Under the pieces are notes generated by a model. It was not told where the DNA came from. It was given only the letters and a program-made list of their open reading frames with translations, and did no database searches. A DNA stretch of 44,893 nt from Nitrospira sp. (GTDB lineage Bacteria > Nitrospirota > Nitrospiria > Nitrospirales > Nitrospiraceae). The DNA lies in the NCBI GenBank assembly GCA_020846195.1, contig JADLEJ010000063.1, forward strand, positions 1 to 44,893. Direction: 5' to 3'. Numbering within the stretch: position 1 is the stretch's first letter; each line of letters starts with the position of its first letter. The position numbers were made by a program, and so were the translations under genes. Shown one piece after another: positions 26,027-33,699 of this stretch.

Positions 26027-26356
26027 ATGGCGACCGGCGACGACAGTCTTCGGACAATGCTGCGGGTCATGTTGCAGAGCGGCCTCAAAACCAAGAGTGA
26101 GCCACGGGCCTACACCAGCGAGGAGGGCCTCCGCATCGCCGCACGCCTCCGAAGCCTTTCCGCCACCGCCTTCGCCGAAAAACTGACCGTCGCGGGATTT
26201 ACATTGTCCCCCTATGCGCCGCCGCACTCGGAAGACGATCTGTCGCAGTCGTGCGAGACCTGCATGTACTACGTCACGCATCGGCGGTTCTGCGAACTGC
26301 CTGAGCTGAACGTGCCGGTTGAAAAGGAGTGGTCCTGCCGATTATGGAGAATCTAG
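26027..26356 (+). CDS. HiPIP-like four-cysteine protein, second copy
   Basis: The 109-residue product matches its neighbour across its length: LQSGLKTKSEP, a GFTLSPYAPP strand, and CETCMYYVTHRRFCELPEL ending in WSCRLWRI. The cysteines (76, 79, 89, 104) have the same C-x2-C-x9-C-x14-C spacing, so a tandem duplication is likely, but the two have diverged a good deal, which suggests each has kept its own role. GAGGGAG precedes the ATG. The 3' end overlaps the protease gene by 13 bases. An electron-transfer role next to HupSL is inference. Confidence 0.75.
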   Translation: MATGDDSLRTMLRVMLQSGLKTKSEPRAYTSEEGLRIAARLRSLSATAFAEKLTVAGFTLSPYAPPHSEDDLSQSCETCMYYVTHRRFCELPELNVPVEKEWSCRLWRI

Positions 26357-27210
26357 CGGCACCCGCCGGGCTCATTGCCGTCATCGGATGCGGCAACCTG
26401 AATCGTCGCGACGATGGGATTGGCGTCGTCGTCGCTCAAGCACTCCAGCAATGGGTGCAGGACGAGCACCTGCAAGGAGTCTCCGTCTACGATGCCGGCA
26501 CCGGCGGAATGGACGTGATGTTCAAAGCGCGAGGCGCGACCGCGTTGATTATGATCGACGCCAGCCTCAGCAGTTCCACGCCAGGGTCCATCTTCAAACT
26601 CCCAGGCGAAGAAGTGATCGACCGGCCTGAGCCGGGCTACAGCCTCCATGATTTTCGCTGGCAGCATGCCCTCTATGCGGGACGCCATATTTTCGGCAAG
26701 GCCTTTCCTCACGATATCACGGTCTATTTGATCGAAGCCGAAACCGTCACGCTTGGGCTAGGACTGAGCCCCCGTGTCTCTCAGGCTGCCAGCCAAGTTG
26801 CCGACATGATCAAGCAACTCATTCGAGAAAAGACGAACTCACCGGCGTCCGCGCTGTCGCATTCAGCTCCATCGGATACGCCGCACGCTGCATCCTCTCC
26901 AGACGGTGCGCGCATGACAGTGCGGCAGGGAAGCATCTTCATCGATGCATCGACCTATGCCCGGTACTTTCTCGGACTGGAGTGCATTGTCTTGCTCCGG
27001 CAAGAGCACACCCTCATGCTGTTGCCTGTGCGCCATGCGGCCGCCGGTGGCTTGCTGATGAAGGTGCGGAACGCTCAAGGCGACCGCGTGATCCACGCGC
27101 AGGAGTTTTTTCGAGGGCAGGGAATAGACGACGACCGCGAATGGACCGGCTCTCTTCAATGGAATGAACAGCGCGCGGCCCTCGTAACAAGCTGGCCCGC
27201 TCCTTCTTAG
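26344..27210 (+). CDS. hupW: hydrogenase maturation protease with extra C-terminal domain
   Basis: This protease should cut the C-terminal peptide from HupL after nickel is inserted. Residues ~8-165 form the HyaD/HupW domain, with GCGNLNRRDDGIG, DAGTGGMD and the His-bearing LHDFRWQHAL supplying nickel-sensing acids and histidine. Family members stop near 150-190 residues; here a ~25-residue Ser/Ala/Pro linker leads to a further ~95 residues (VRQGSIFIDASTYARYF to the end) of unknown fold, beta-rich, with PVRHAAAGG. The ATG at 26344 is preferred to GTG 26329, which has no spacing from its AAGGAG; either start is possible. Confidence 0.9.
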   Translation: MENLAAPAGLIAVIGCGNLNRRDDGIGVVVAQALQQWVQDEHLQGVSVYDAGTGGMDVMFKARGATALIMIDASLSSSTPGSIFKLPGEEVIDRPEPGYSLHDFRWQHALYAGRHIFGKAFPHDITVYLIEAETVTLGLGLSPRVSQAASQVADMIKQLIREKTNSPASALSHSAPSDTPHAASSPDGARMTVRQGSIFIDASTYARYFLGLECIVLLRQEHTLMLLPVRHAAAGGLLMKVRNAQGDRVIHAQEFFRGQGIDDDREWTGSLQWNEQRAALVTSWPAPS

Positions 27211-27236
27211 TCATCCCATTGCGACCTTCACAAATC

Positions 27237-27257
27237 TAATGCAATTCGATAATGCAA
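27237..27257 (+). repeat. TAATGCAA direct repeat in the intergenic region
   Basis: TAATGCAA occurs at 27237-27244 and 27250-27257, 13 bases apart, in an A+T-rich stretch. The TGCAA core is shared with the inverted repeat upstream of hupS, so the same regulator might bind both, but this is a weak inference. Confidence 0.35.
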
Positions 27258-27283
27258 ACAATGTTTACATATAGAAAATGCTA

Positions 27284-27313
27284 TTGACATCGTCTCTCAT
27301 CCGCTCGTACAGT
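27284..27313 (+). promoter_or_regulatory. sigma-70-like promoter for the second half of the hydrogenase cluster
   Basis: TTGACA (27284-27289) is followed after 18 bases by TACAGT (27308-27313), four of six -10 matches. It lies ~48 bases before the TPR gene and could drive the genes from 27361 onward separately from hupSL. No sigma-54 element was found here. Confidence 0.4.
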
Positions 27314-27360
27314 GCGCTTGTTTTTGACATCGGCATCTCCCATCACTTGGAGCCGATCGC

Positions 27361-28452
27361 ATGAACACCTTATCCGACGAACAAGTCAACGCCGCCCTCG
27401 CCGCCGCCGCCGATCCCAGTCTATCCAGCCGGGACAAAATCGATCTCTTCATCGAAATCGCCATGGGGCTTCAGCGCAAGCCGCGCTCCGTTGACGATCT
27501 GCACCATGCGATCGCTCTCTACGATCGCGCGCTCGAACTGGCTTCCCATGAAACCGACTCGCTGCTGACCGGACGGATCCAAGCGCGCAAGGGCACCGCG
27601 CTGAATGCCATTCCGCACGATGGCGCAGAGCATGTCGAGCAAGCCCGCCAGTTATTTATCCAGGCGCTGGCGAACACGCGGAACGGAGGAGCCCCGGAGG
27701 AGATCGCTGAAATCGAACTCAATCTCGGATTGGCGCTGCACGCCCTCGCGGCGTCAGGCCGCGTGCGCATGGCTGATGCCATCGGCGCCTATTTGCGGGC
27801 GCTCCGCACCTTTACGCGAGAACGCCATCCCACGGAATTCGCCATCCTGCACAACAATCTGGCGACGGCCTATCTCTCGCTGCCGGCCACCGACCCCAGC
27901 GGCCATATGCGCGAAGCGCTCGCGGTGCAATCCTTCGAGGAAGCCCTCAAGGTCGTCACGATCATCGACCAGCCGAACGAGTACGCCATGCTGCAAAACA
28001 ATTTGGGGAATGCCCTGCAATATGCGTCGAGCAGCCACAGCGTGGAAAACAATCTTCGTGCGCTCGGCGCCTACGATGAAGCGCTCCGAGTCCGCACAGC
28101 CTCGACGACGCCGCTGGAATACGCCAACACCGTCTCGAATAAAGCCAACGCGCTGAGAAACTTGCCCGATGAGCCGGCCCAGCCAGAACTGGGCAACCGG
28201 CGCAACCTGGAAACGGCAATGCAGTATCTCGACGCGGCGGCGCAAATTTTCCGCCGTTTCGGCGACACCGGCAAAACGCGCGTCGCCGAAGAGACTCTGG
28301 CTGAAATTCGGCATGACATGCTGGCGCAACCGGCCAGTGCGCCATCGCCGGCCACCCACAACGATCCCACACACAGCGGCACGGCTGCCCCGCAGGCCGG
28401 CGGCAGCGCAGAGGAGGGGAGACATGGCACTACTCGGCACACCGAACAATGA
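27361..28452 (+). CDS. TPR protein of the hydrogenase cluster
   Basis: The 363-residue protein has repeated helical pairs of TPR type over residues ~20-320, for example DDLHHAIALYDRALELASHE, AILHNNLATAYLSLP and AMLQNNLGNALQYASSS, followed by a Pro/Ala-rich tail. It resembles the TPR proteins found beside group 2a hydrogenases in other bacteria, where the function is unsettled; assembly or docking is likely. The 3' end overlaps the following small membrane protein by 29 bases. A 150-base A+T-rich intergenic region with a possible promoter precedes it, so it may start a second transcript. Confidence 0.8.
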   Translation: MNTLSDEQVNAALAAAADPSLSSRDKIDLFIEIAMGLQRKPRSVDDLHHAIALYDRALELASHETDSLLTGRIQARKGTALNAIPHDGAEHVEQARQLFIQALANTRNGGAPEEIAEIELNLGLALHALAASGRVRMADAIGAYLRALRTFTRERHPTEFAILHNNLATAYLSLPATDPSGHMREALAVQSFEEALKVVTIIDQPNEYAMLQNNLGNALQYASSSHSVENNLRALGAYDEALRVRTASTTPLEYANTVSNKANALRNLPDEPAQPELGNRRNLETAMQYLDAAAQIFRRFGDTGKTRVAEETLAEIRHDMLAQPASAPSPATHNDPTHSGTAAPQAGGSAEEGRHGTTRHTEQ

Positions 28453-28651
28453 ATTGAGCTTGCTCAGCGGCATACTGCTGCTGCTGTTGGGATTGGTCAC
28501 CGGCGCGCTCGGCGGGGCTGTCGGCGGCATGATTGTCGGCGGCCGCGCGCTGGGCAATGAGCTGGCCGCGATGATGGGCGCCTTCTTCGGTCCCGTGGCA
28601 TCGCTGCCAGGCGTCCTGATCGGGCTCGTCATTCTCGCGTTTCTCTTATAA
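28424..28651 (+). CDS. small glycine-rich membrane protein
   Basis: The 75-residue product has two hydrophobic stretches, LLSGILLLLLGLVTGALGGAV (residues ~13-33) and VASLPGVLIGLVILAFLL at the C-terminus, joined by a glycine-zipper-like GGMIVGGRALG segment. AGGAGGGGA lies four to five bases before the ATG, and the gene begins inside the 3' end of the TPR gene. No motif for a known function. In a cluster whose hydrogenase is soluble, a small membrane protein beside a Rieske fusion could anchor or dock the complex; this is inference only. Confidence 0.75.
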   Translation: MALLGTPNNELSLLSGILLLLLGLVTGALGGAVGGMIVGGRALGNELAAMMGAFFGPVASLPGVLIGLVILAFLL

Positions 28652-28663
28652 ACGGAGGCTCGC

Positions 28664-28888
28664 ATGTTCGATATGTTTTGCAATTCCGTTCAGCTGTTTT
28701 TAAAGGGCAAGCTGTTTCACGATTTTCCCAAGGTCGCGATGCTCGCCGGAGTGGGAATCGGACTGGCGGCGGCGATGGTGATCGCGCTCGCCAAGATGGG
28801 ATGCGCGCTGTGGGCCGCCGTCGCCATCGCCGGATTCTGCGCGGGAGCCGTGCAGCCCAGGCTGTTTCGCGACTTGAAATACCGATGA
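28664..28888 (+). CDS. small membrane protein, second of a pair
   Basis: The 74-residue product has an amphipathic start (MFDMFCNSVQLFLKGKLF) and one or two hydrophobic segments (MLAGVGIGLAAAMVIALA and LWAAVAIAGFCAGAV), ending in a basic FRDLKYR tail. It follows the first small membrane protein by 12 bases with GGAGG spacing to the ATG. It is not recognised as any family. Together with its partner it may form a membrane subcomplex for the hydrogenase electron-transfer proteins; this is suggested only by position. Confidence 0.75.
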   Translation: MFDMFCNSVQLFLKGKLFHDFPKVAMLAGVGIGLAAAMVIALAKMGCALWAAVAIAGFCAGAVQPRLFRDLKYR

Positions 28889-28898
28889 GGTGACCGCC

Positions 28899-29783
28899 AT
28901 GCCGGAGCCACTCGCTCAGCGCTCGACCGTCGTACCGACGCTGCCTTCTCTCCTGGCGCCCTTCGAGCCGCTTGAGACCGCTGTGGAATCATGGGACGAT
29001 TCCCACCGGGCGACGGTGGCCGCGTTACGGCAGGCCACCGACCAGCTGCATAAGGAAGCGTTCGCCCGGCTCATCCGCGCGTTTAAAGCCGATCCGGCCG
29101 GCCTTGAGATCTTGAAACATCTCGCCGGCGATGAAGTCGTCTACGCGGTGCTCCGGCATCTTGAACTCATCAAACCGTCGCTCCAGGAACGAATCGAATC
29201 GGCACTGGCATCTGTGCGCCCCTTGCTGCAGGGACATGGAGGCAACGTTGAACTCATCTCGATCGAGCTTCCGGATACAGTGCATATTCGCTTGCTCGGC
29301 GCCTGCGATGGGTGCCCGTCTTCGAACCTCACGCTGACGGAAGGCATCGAAACCGCCATCCGATCCCACTGCCCCGAGATTCTGACGATTAAAAAAATAG
29401 CCGGCGCGCACCCCCCCTCGAACGGTCACCATCAGCCAGCTGCACTCATCAGTCCATTTTCCCTGAGCCGAGAGCAGGGGTGGGAAGCCGCCGCCGAACT
29501 TGCCGACATTCCGGACCGCGGCCTCAAGGCCGTGGAGCTTCAGGGGCATTCGCTGCTGCTCAGCCGCCAGGCGCACCAGGTGACGTGCTTCCACAATGCC
29601 TGCGCGCACATGGGCATGCCGCTCGATATGGGACAGATTGCCGAAGGGATCGTGACCTGCCCCTATCATGGTTTTCAATACGATCTCACGTCGGGGGAAT
29701 GCTTGACCGCGCCGGAGGTGCAACTGGTGCCGCTTCCGGTTCGAGTGACGGGCACCACGGTGGAAGTGCAGATACCACGGTAG
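28899..29783 (+). CDS. NifU-domain/Rieske fusion protein
   Basis: The 294-residue protein joins two Fe-S domains. After a helical N-terminus (~90 residues), a NifU C-terminal domain (about 95-165) has LLQGHGGNVELI and LGACDGCPSS, the CxxC that binds or donates a cluster. A Rieske domain (about 185-290) supplies CAHMGMPLDMG and CPYHGFQYDL. Rieske proteins are a recurring part of group 2a hydrogenase operons and are thought to take electrons to the respiratory chain. The ATG at 28899 follows GAGGTGA; a GTG at 28890 is the alternative. The combination hints at a cluster-carrying electron relay. Confidence 0.88.
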   Translation: MPEPLAQRSTVVPTLPSLLAPFEPLETAVESWDDSHRATVAALRQATDQLHKEAFARLIRAFKADPAGLEILKHLAGDEVVYAVLRHLELIKPSLQERIESALASVRPLLQGHGGNVELISIELPDTVHIRLLGACDGCPSSNLTLTEGIETAIRSHCPEILTIKKIAGAHPPSNGHHQPAALISPFSLSREQGWEAAAELADIPDRGLKAVELQGHSLLLSRQAHQVTCFHNACAHMGMPLDMGQIAEGIVTCPYHGFQYDLTSGECLTAPEVQLVPLPVRVTGTTVEVQIPR

Positions 29784-29788
29784 GGACC

Positions 29789-31003
29789 ATGGCCATCTCT
29801 GTGCGCCTTCAGCAACCGCGTCAACCGCTGTTGCAAGAACAGCATACGCAGCAACCGCTGCCGTTGTGGGAAGACACCGGCTTCGGCATCGTGCTGGGCG
29901 ACAGCCTGGACGAGCGAGGCTTTCCGATTCCCGTCGCGCCCACCGCGCAGACGCTGTTTGGCCCGCGCGGCTGCTGCCTCTTTCTCAATAATGGGCTGCT
30001 GTGGGTCGCCGATACCGGCCATCATCGCCTCGTCGGCTGGCGCACCTGCCCGCAGGCACCCAATACTCCAGCGGATTGGGTCATCGGACAGCCCGATTTC
30101 TGCTCAGAGGGACGGAACGCAAAACGCGCTCCCAGCGCCGCCACACTGAACGTCCCAACCGGAATGACCGCTTATGGCCAGGGGCTCGCAGTGGCCGATG
30201 CGTGGAATCATCGCGTGCTGATCTGGCGGCAGGCCCCCATGGCCAGCCATTGCCCACCCGACGTCGTCTTAGGCCAGGACACATTCGATGCGGTGGACAT
30301 CAACCGAGGGCAGGCCACTGCATCGGCACACACGCTCTACTGGCCATACGGCGTGGCAAGCTGGGACGACCGCTTGATCGTCGCGGATACGGGCAACCGG
30401 CGCGTGTTGATCTGGAACAGCCCGCCCACGCGCAATGGACAACCAGCTGATCTGGTCCTTGGTCAGCCCGATTTTCAACAACGCGATGAAAACGCGGGAG
30501 GCGCGCCATCGCGCGCCAGCATGCGATGGCCCCACGGGATTGCAAGGTGGGGCGAACGCCTGTGCATCGCCGACGCGGGTAATAACCGCATCATGGTGTG
30601 GCAGACATGGCCCGCGCACTCCGGAGCCGATTGCGACGTAATTCTCGGACAGACCGATGCCGCACAGGTAGATCATAACGGAGGCCGCTATTGGCCCCAC
30701 GCCGGCACGCTGAATATGCCCTACGGCATCGCCTCGGCCAATGCCTGGCTGCTGGCCGCCGACACAGCCAACTCACGACTGCTCGGATGGCATGCGCGCG
30801 ATCTCGCCACCGGGGCGCCAGCCAGGCTGCTGGCCGGCCAGGCTCAGTTCGGCATGAAAGGGGACAACCAATGGGCCTTTCCTTCGCCCAACACGCTCTG
30901 CTGGCCCTATGGCCTCTCACTCGCCGACGGAATCATCGCGGTCGCCGACAGCGGCAATAACCGGATCATGATCCGGCCATTGCATCCGGGGGCAGTGGAA
31001 TGA
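29789..31003 (+). CDS. NHL-repeat beta-propeller protein
   Basis: The 404-residue protein has several NHL blades: LWVADTGHHRLVGW, LAVADAWNHRVLIW, LIVADTGNRRVLIW, LCIADAGNNRIMVW and IAVADSGNNRIMI, each ending with the NHL-like N-R-[IV] pattern. There are about six or seven repeats, enough for one propeller. No signal peptide, so it is cytosolic. NHL proteins recur beside group 2a hydrogenases; the role is not established and docking is a guess. It begins 5 bases after the NifU-Rieske gene and overlaps hypF by four bases (ATGA). Confidence 0.88.
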   Translation: MAISVRLQQPRQPLLQEQHTQQPLPLWEDTGFGIVLGDSLDERGFPIPVAPTAQTLFGPRGCCLFLNNGLLWVADTGHHRLVGWRTCPQAPNTPADWVIGQPDFCSEGRNAKRAPSAATLNVPTGMTAYGQGLAVADAWNHRVLIWRQAPMASHCPPDVVLGQDTFDAVDINRGQATASAHTLYWPYGVASWDDRLIVADTGNRRVLIWNSPPTRNGQPADLVLGQPDFQQRDENAGGAPSRASMRWPHGIARWGERLCIADAGNNRIMVWQTWPAHSGADCDVILGQTDAAQVDHNGGRYWPHAGTLNMPYGIASANAWLLAADTANSRLLGWHARDLATGAPARLLAGQAQFGMKGDNQWAFPSPNTLCWPYGLSLADGIIAVADSGNNRIMIRPLHPGAVE

Positions 31004-33402
31004 CCATCGCAGGACTCTCCAGCGCGCCGGATATGGTCGCCCTCCAAATTCGCGTGCAAGGTCTTGTGCAAGGCGTTGGGTTCCGCCCGATGGTCTGGCG
31101 GGAAGCGCACCGGATGCAGATCCGCGGCCACATCCGAAACGATGGCGCCGGCGTCCTGATCGTCGCGGTTGGGGCAGCGGCGCAGCTGGAGGCCTTCATC
31201 GACCGGATCACCGCGCATCCTCCGGTTCTCGCGCGGGTCGATGCCGTGCAGTGCGACCCGCTGCCGCTGGAACGCATCCCTTCTGATTTCTCGATTCTCG
31301 ACAGCGCGCCCGGCAACGTGCAGACCGGCATCGTGCCGGACGCCGCGAGCTGCCCCGATTGCCTGCGGGAAATCTTCGATCCTTTCGCCCGCCGCTATCG
31401 CTATCCGTTCACGAACTGCACCCACTGCGGGCCGCGATTGACGATCCAGCAAGAAATTCCCTACGACCGGTCCGGCACCACCATGGCGGATTTTACGATG
31501 TGCGCCGAGTGCGCGGCGGAATATCGCGACCCGGCCGACCGCCGGTTCCATGCGCAGCCGATCGCCTGCCACCGCTGCGGCCCAAAAGCCTGGCTCGAAC
31601 GGGCCGATGGCAAACCGCTTGCCTTCGATTTATTCTCGATGCTGGACGCGGTGGATGCCGCCTGCACCCTTCTTCAGCGCGGCCACATTCTCGCGATTAA
31701 AGGCCTTGGAGGATTCCAGCTGGCCTGCGATGCCACGCAGGAAGACGCCGTGGCCCGATTGCGCCGCCTCAAAGCCAGGGAAGGCAAACCCTTCGCGCTC
31801 ATGGCGCGAGATCTCGCCATCGCCCGGCGTTACTGCCAGATCGCCGACATCGAACAAGCGCTGCTGCAAAGCCCCGCCGCTCCGATTGTCCTGTTGCAGG
31901 CGCAGGCCGGCGCGGCGGTGGCTCCATCCGTTGCGCCTGGCGTGCGGACATTAGGCCTGATGCTGCCAAACACGCCGCTGCACCATCTGATGCTCCGCCG
32001 CATGGATCGTCCCATCGTGCTGACCAGCGGCAATCGCGCCAATGAGCCGCAATGGACCGGCAATGACGACGCCAAAACCGGGTTGGGACACATCGCGGAA
32101 TACTTTCTGCTTCACAATCGCGCCATCGTGCAGCGAGTCGACGATTCCATTGCCGTCGTGGCCAGCGGCCTGCCGCGCATCGTCCGCCGCAGCCGCGGCT
32201 ATGCCCCAGCGCCGATCTTGATGCCGGACGGGTTCCACCACGCGCCCAGCGTGCTCGCGATGGGCAGCGAATTGAAAAACACGTTTTGCCTCCTGCGCCA
32301 GGGCCGCGCGATGCTCTCGCATCATATCGGCGATCTCGACGAGGCCCTGACGCATGCGGATTACCTGCGCGCCATCCGGCACTATGCCGGACTCTTCGCC
32401 CAGGCGCCGGACATCGTTGCAGTGGACCGGCACCCCGAGTACCGGTCGAGCAAAGCCGGGCACGCGCTGGCCGCCGAGCAGTCGCTTCCGGTGCGCGCGA
32501 TCCAACATCATCACGCGCACATTGCCGCCTGCCTGATCGACAATGGCATTGGCCTCGCTCATCCACCGGTCTTAGGCATCGCGCTGGATGGCTTGGGCTA
32601 CGGCGACAACGGCCAGCTCTGGGGCGGGGAGTTCCTGCTGGCCGATTATCGCACCGCCACCCGCGCAGGCACGTTCAAACCGGTGTCCCTGCTCGGAGGC
32701 GAGCAGGCCATGCGGGAACCTTGGCGGAACACCTACGCGCATCTCATGGCGGAGATCGGATGGGCGCGTTTCGCCATGAACTATGCCGAATTGGACCTCT
32801 ATCGGTTTCTGGATGCAAAGCCGCGCCGCACCCTCGATAGCATGCTCGCCCATGGTCTCAACAGCCCGCCTGCCTCCTCCTGCGGACGGCTCTTCGATGC
32901 CGTAGCCGCGGCAATCGGGCTGTGCCGGGATCGCGCCGGCTACGAAGGACAGGCGGCCATCGAAATCGAACAGTTGGTCGATCGAGACACGCTCGAGCGG
33001 GAAAACGATTCACTGGCCTATCCCTTCACCATTCCCATGCTCAAGGGAGCCGGCATTCCCTATATCGAACCGCTCGCCATGTGGCAGGCCCTGCTCGGCG
33101 ATCTGCAGCTTCAGACTCCGCCGCCGGTCATCGCCGCCAGGTTTCATAAGGGACTGGCGCTGGCCATTTCCGCGATGGCGGCAAAGATCGCCAGCGCAGG
33201 CGAGGCCGAGTGGACGGTTCGGCACGCCGTGCTGTCGGGAGGCGTGTTCCAAAATCGCGTGTTAGCGGAATTGGTTTCACGGCGGTTAGAGCAGCTCGGC
33301 TTCATGGTGTGGTCCCACCACCGTGTGCCGGCGAACGATGGAGGGCTGTCGCTCGGCCAGGCGGCGATTGCGGCGGCCCAGGCCCTCTCACACCATGAAT
33401 GA
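31000..33402 (+). CDS. hypF: carbamoyltransferase for [NiFe] hydrogenase maturation
   Basis: HypF uses carbamoyl phosphate and ATP to make the cyanide ligands of the Ni-Fe centre, passing a carbamoyl group to HypE. The 800-residue protein has, in order: an acylphosphatase domain (VQGVGFRPMVWREAH), zinc fingers (CPDCLREIFDP, NCTHCGPR, CAECAAEYRDP, CHRCGP), a YrdC-like domain (AIKGLGGFQLACDA, REGKPFALMARDL) and a Kae1-like domain (IQHHHAHIAACL, DGLGYGDNGQLWGGEF). All the expected blocks are present, so it should be active. It overlaps the NHL gene by ATGA. Confidence 0.97.
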   Translation: MTIAGLSSAPDMVALQIRVQGLVQGVGFRPMVWREAHRMQIRGHIRNDGAGVLIVAVGAAAQLEAFIDRITAHPPVLARVDAVQCDPLPLERIPSDFSILDSAPGNVQTGIVPDAASCPDCLREIFDPFARRYRYPFTNCTHCGPRLTIQQEIPYDRSGTTMADFTMCAECAAEYRDPADRRFHAQPIACHRCGPKAWLERADGKPLAFDLFSMLDAVDAACTLLQRGHILAIKGLGGFQLACDATQEDAVARLRRLKAREGKPFALMARDLAIARRYCQIADIEQALLQSPAAPIVLLQAQAGAAVAPSVAPGVRTLGLMLPNTPLHHLMLRRMDRPIVLTSGNRANEPQWTGNDDAKTGLGHIAEYFLLHNRAIVQRVDDSIAVVASGLPRIVRRSRGYAPAPILMPDGFHHAPSVLAMGSELKNTFCLLRQGRAMLSHHIGDLDEALTHADYLRAIRHYAGLFAQAPDIVAVDRHPEYRSSKAGHALAAEQSLPVRAIQHHHAHIAACLIDNGIGLAHPPVLGIALDGLGYGDNGQLWGGEFLLADYRTATRAGTFKPVSLLGGEQAMREPWRNTYAHLMAEIGWARFAMNYAELDLYRFLDAKPRRTLDSMLAHGLNSPPASSCGRLFDAVAAAIGLCRDRAGYEGQAAIEIEQLVDRDTLERENDSLAYPFTIPMLKGAGIPYIEPLAMWQALLGDLQLQTPPPVIAARFHKGLALAISAMAAKIASAGEAEWTVRHAVLSGGVFQNRVLAELVSRRLEQLGFMVWSHHRVPANDGGLSLGQAAIAAAQALSHHE

Positions 33403-33410
33403 GGATTACG

Positions 33411-33692
33411 ATGTGCCTTGGAATTCCTGGACAGATTGTCGCGCTGCACGATGAACAACAGAAACTGGCGGTCGTCGACGTCGGCGGCGTGCGGCGCACG
33501 GTGAATATCGCCTGCATTGTCGACGAGCAGCATCCGCCCAGCGCCTGCCTGGGTGAATGGGTGCTGGTGCATGTCGGGTTCGCCATGAGCCGGATTGACC
33601 CTGAAGAAGCCCGGCGCACAATCGCGCTTTTGACCGAAATTGGCGAGGTCCAGGCCGAAGTGCAGGCCATGCGAACATCCGGCGACGCCTGA
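33411..33692 (+). CDS. hypC: HypC/HupF-type maturation chaperone
   Basis: HypC carries the Fe(CN)2CO group with HypD and hands it to HupL. The start is set at 33411 because the family needs Met-Cys at the N-terminus: MCLGIPGQIV, with Cys2 the metal ligand. An in-frame start at 33399 would put four residues ahead and break that rule. The 93-residue length is usual. It follows hypF by 8 bases with GAGGA just before the start. Confidence 0.93.
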   Translation: MCLGIPGQIVALHDEQQKLAVVDVGGVRRTVNIACIVDEQHPPSACLGEWVLVHVGFAMSRIDPEEARRTIALLTEIGEVQAEVQAMRTSGDA

Positions 33693-33699
33693 GGACACC

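Noticed and set aside
29480..29788. N-terminal extension of the NHL protein
   Set aside because: It overlaps the NifU-Rieske gene in another frame; ATG 29789 gives the complete propeller.
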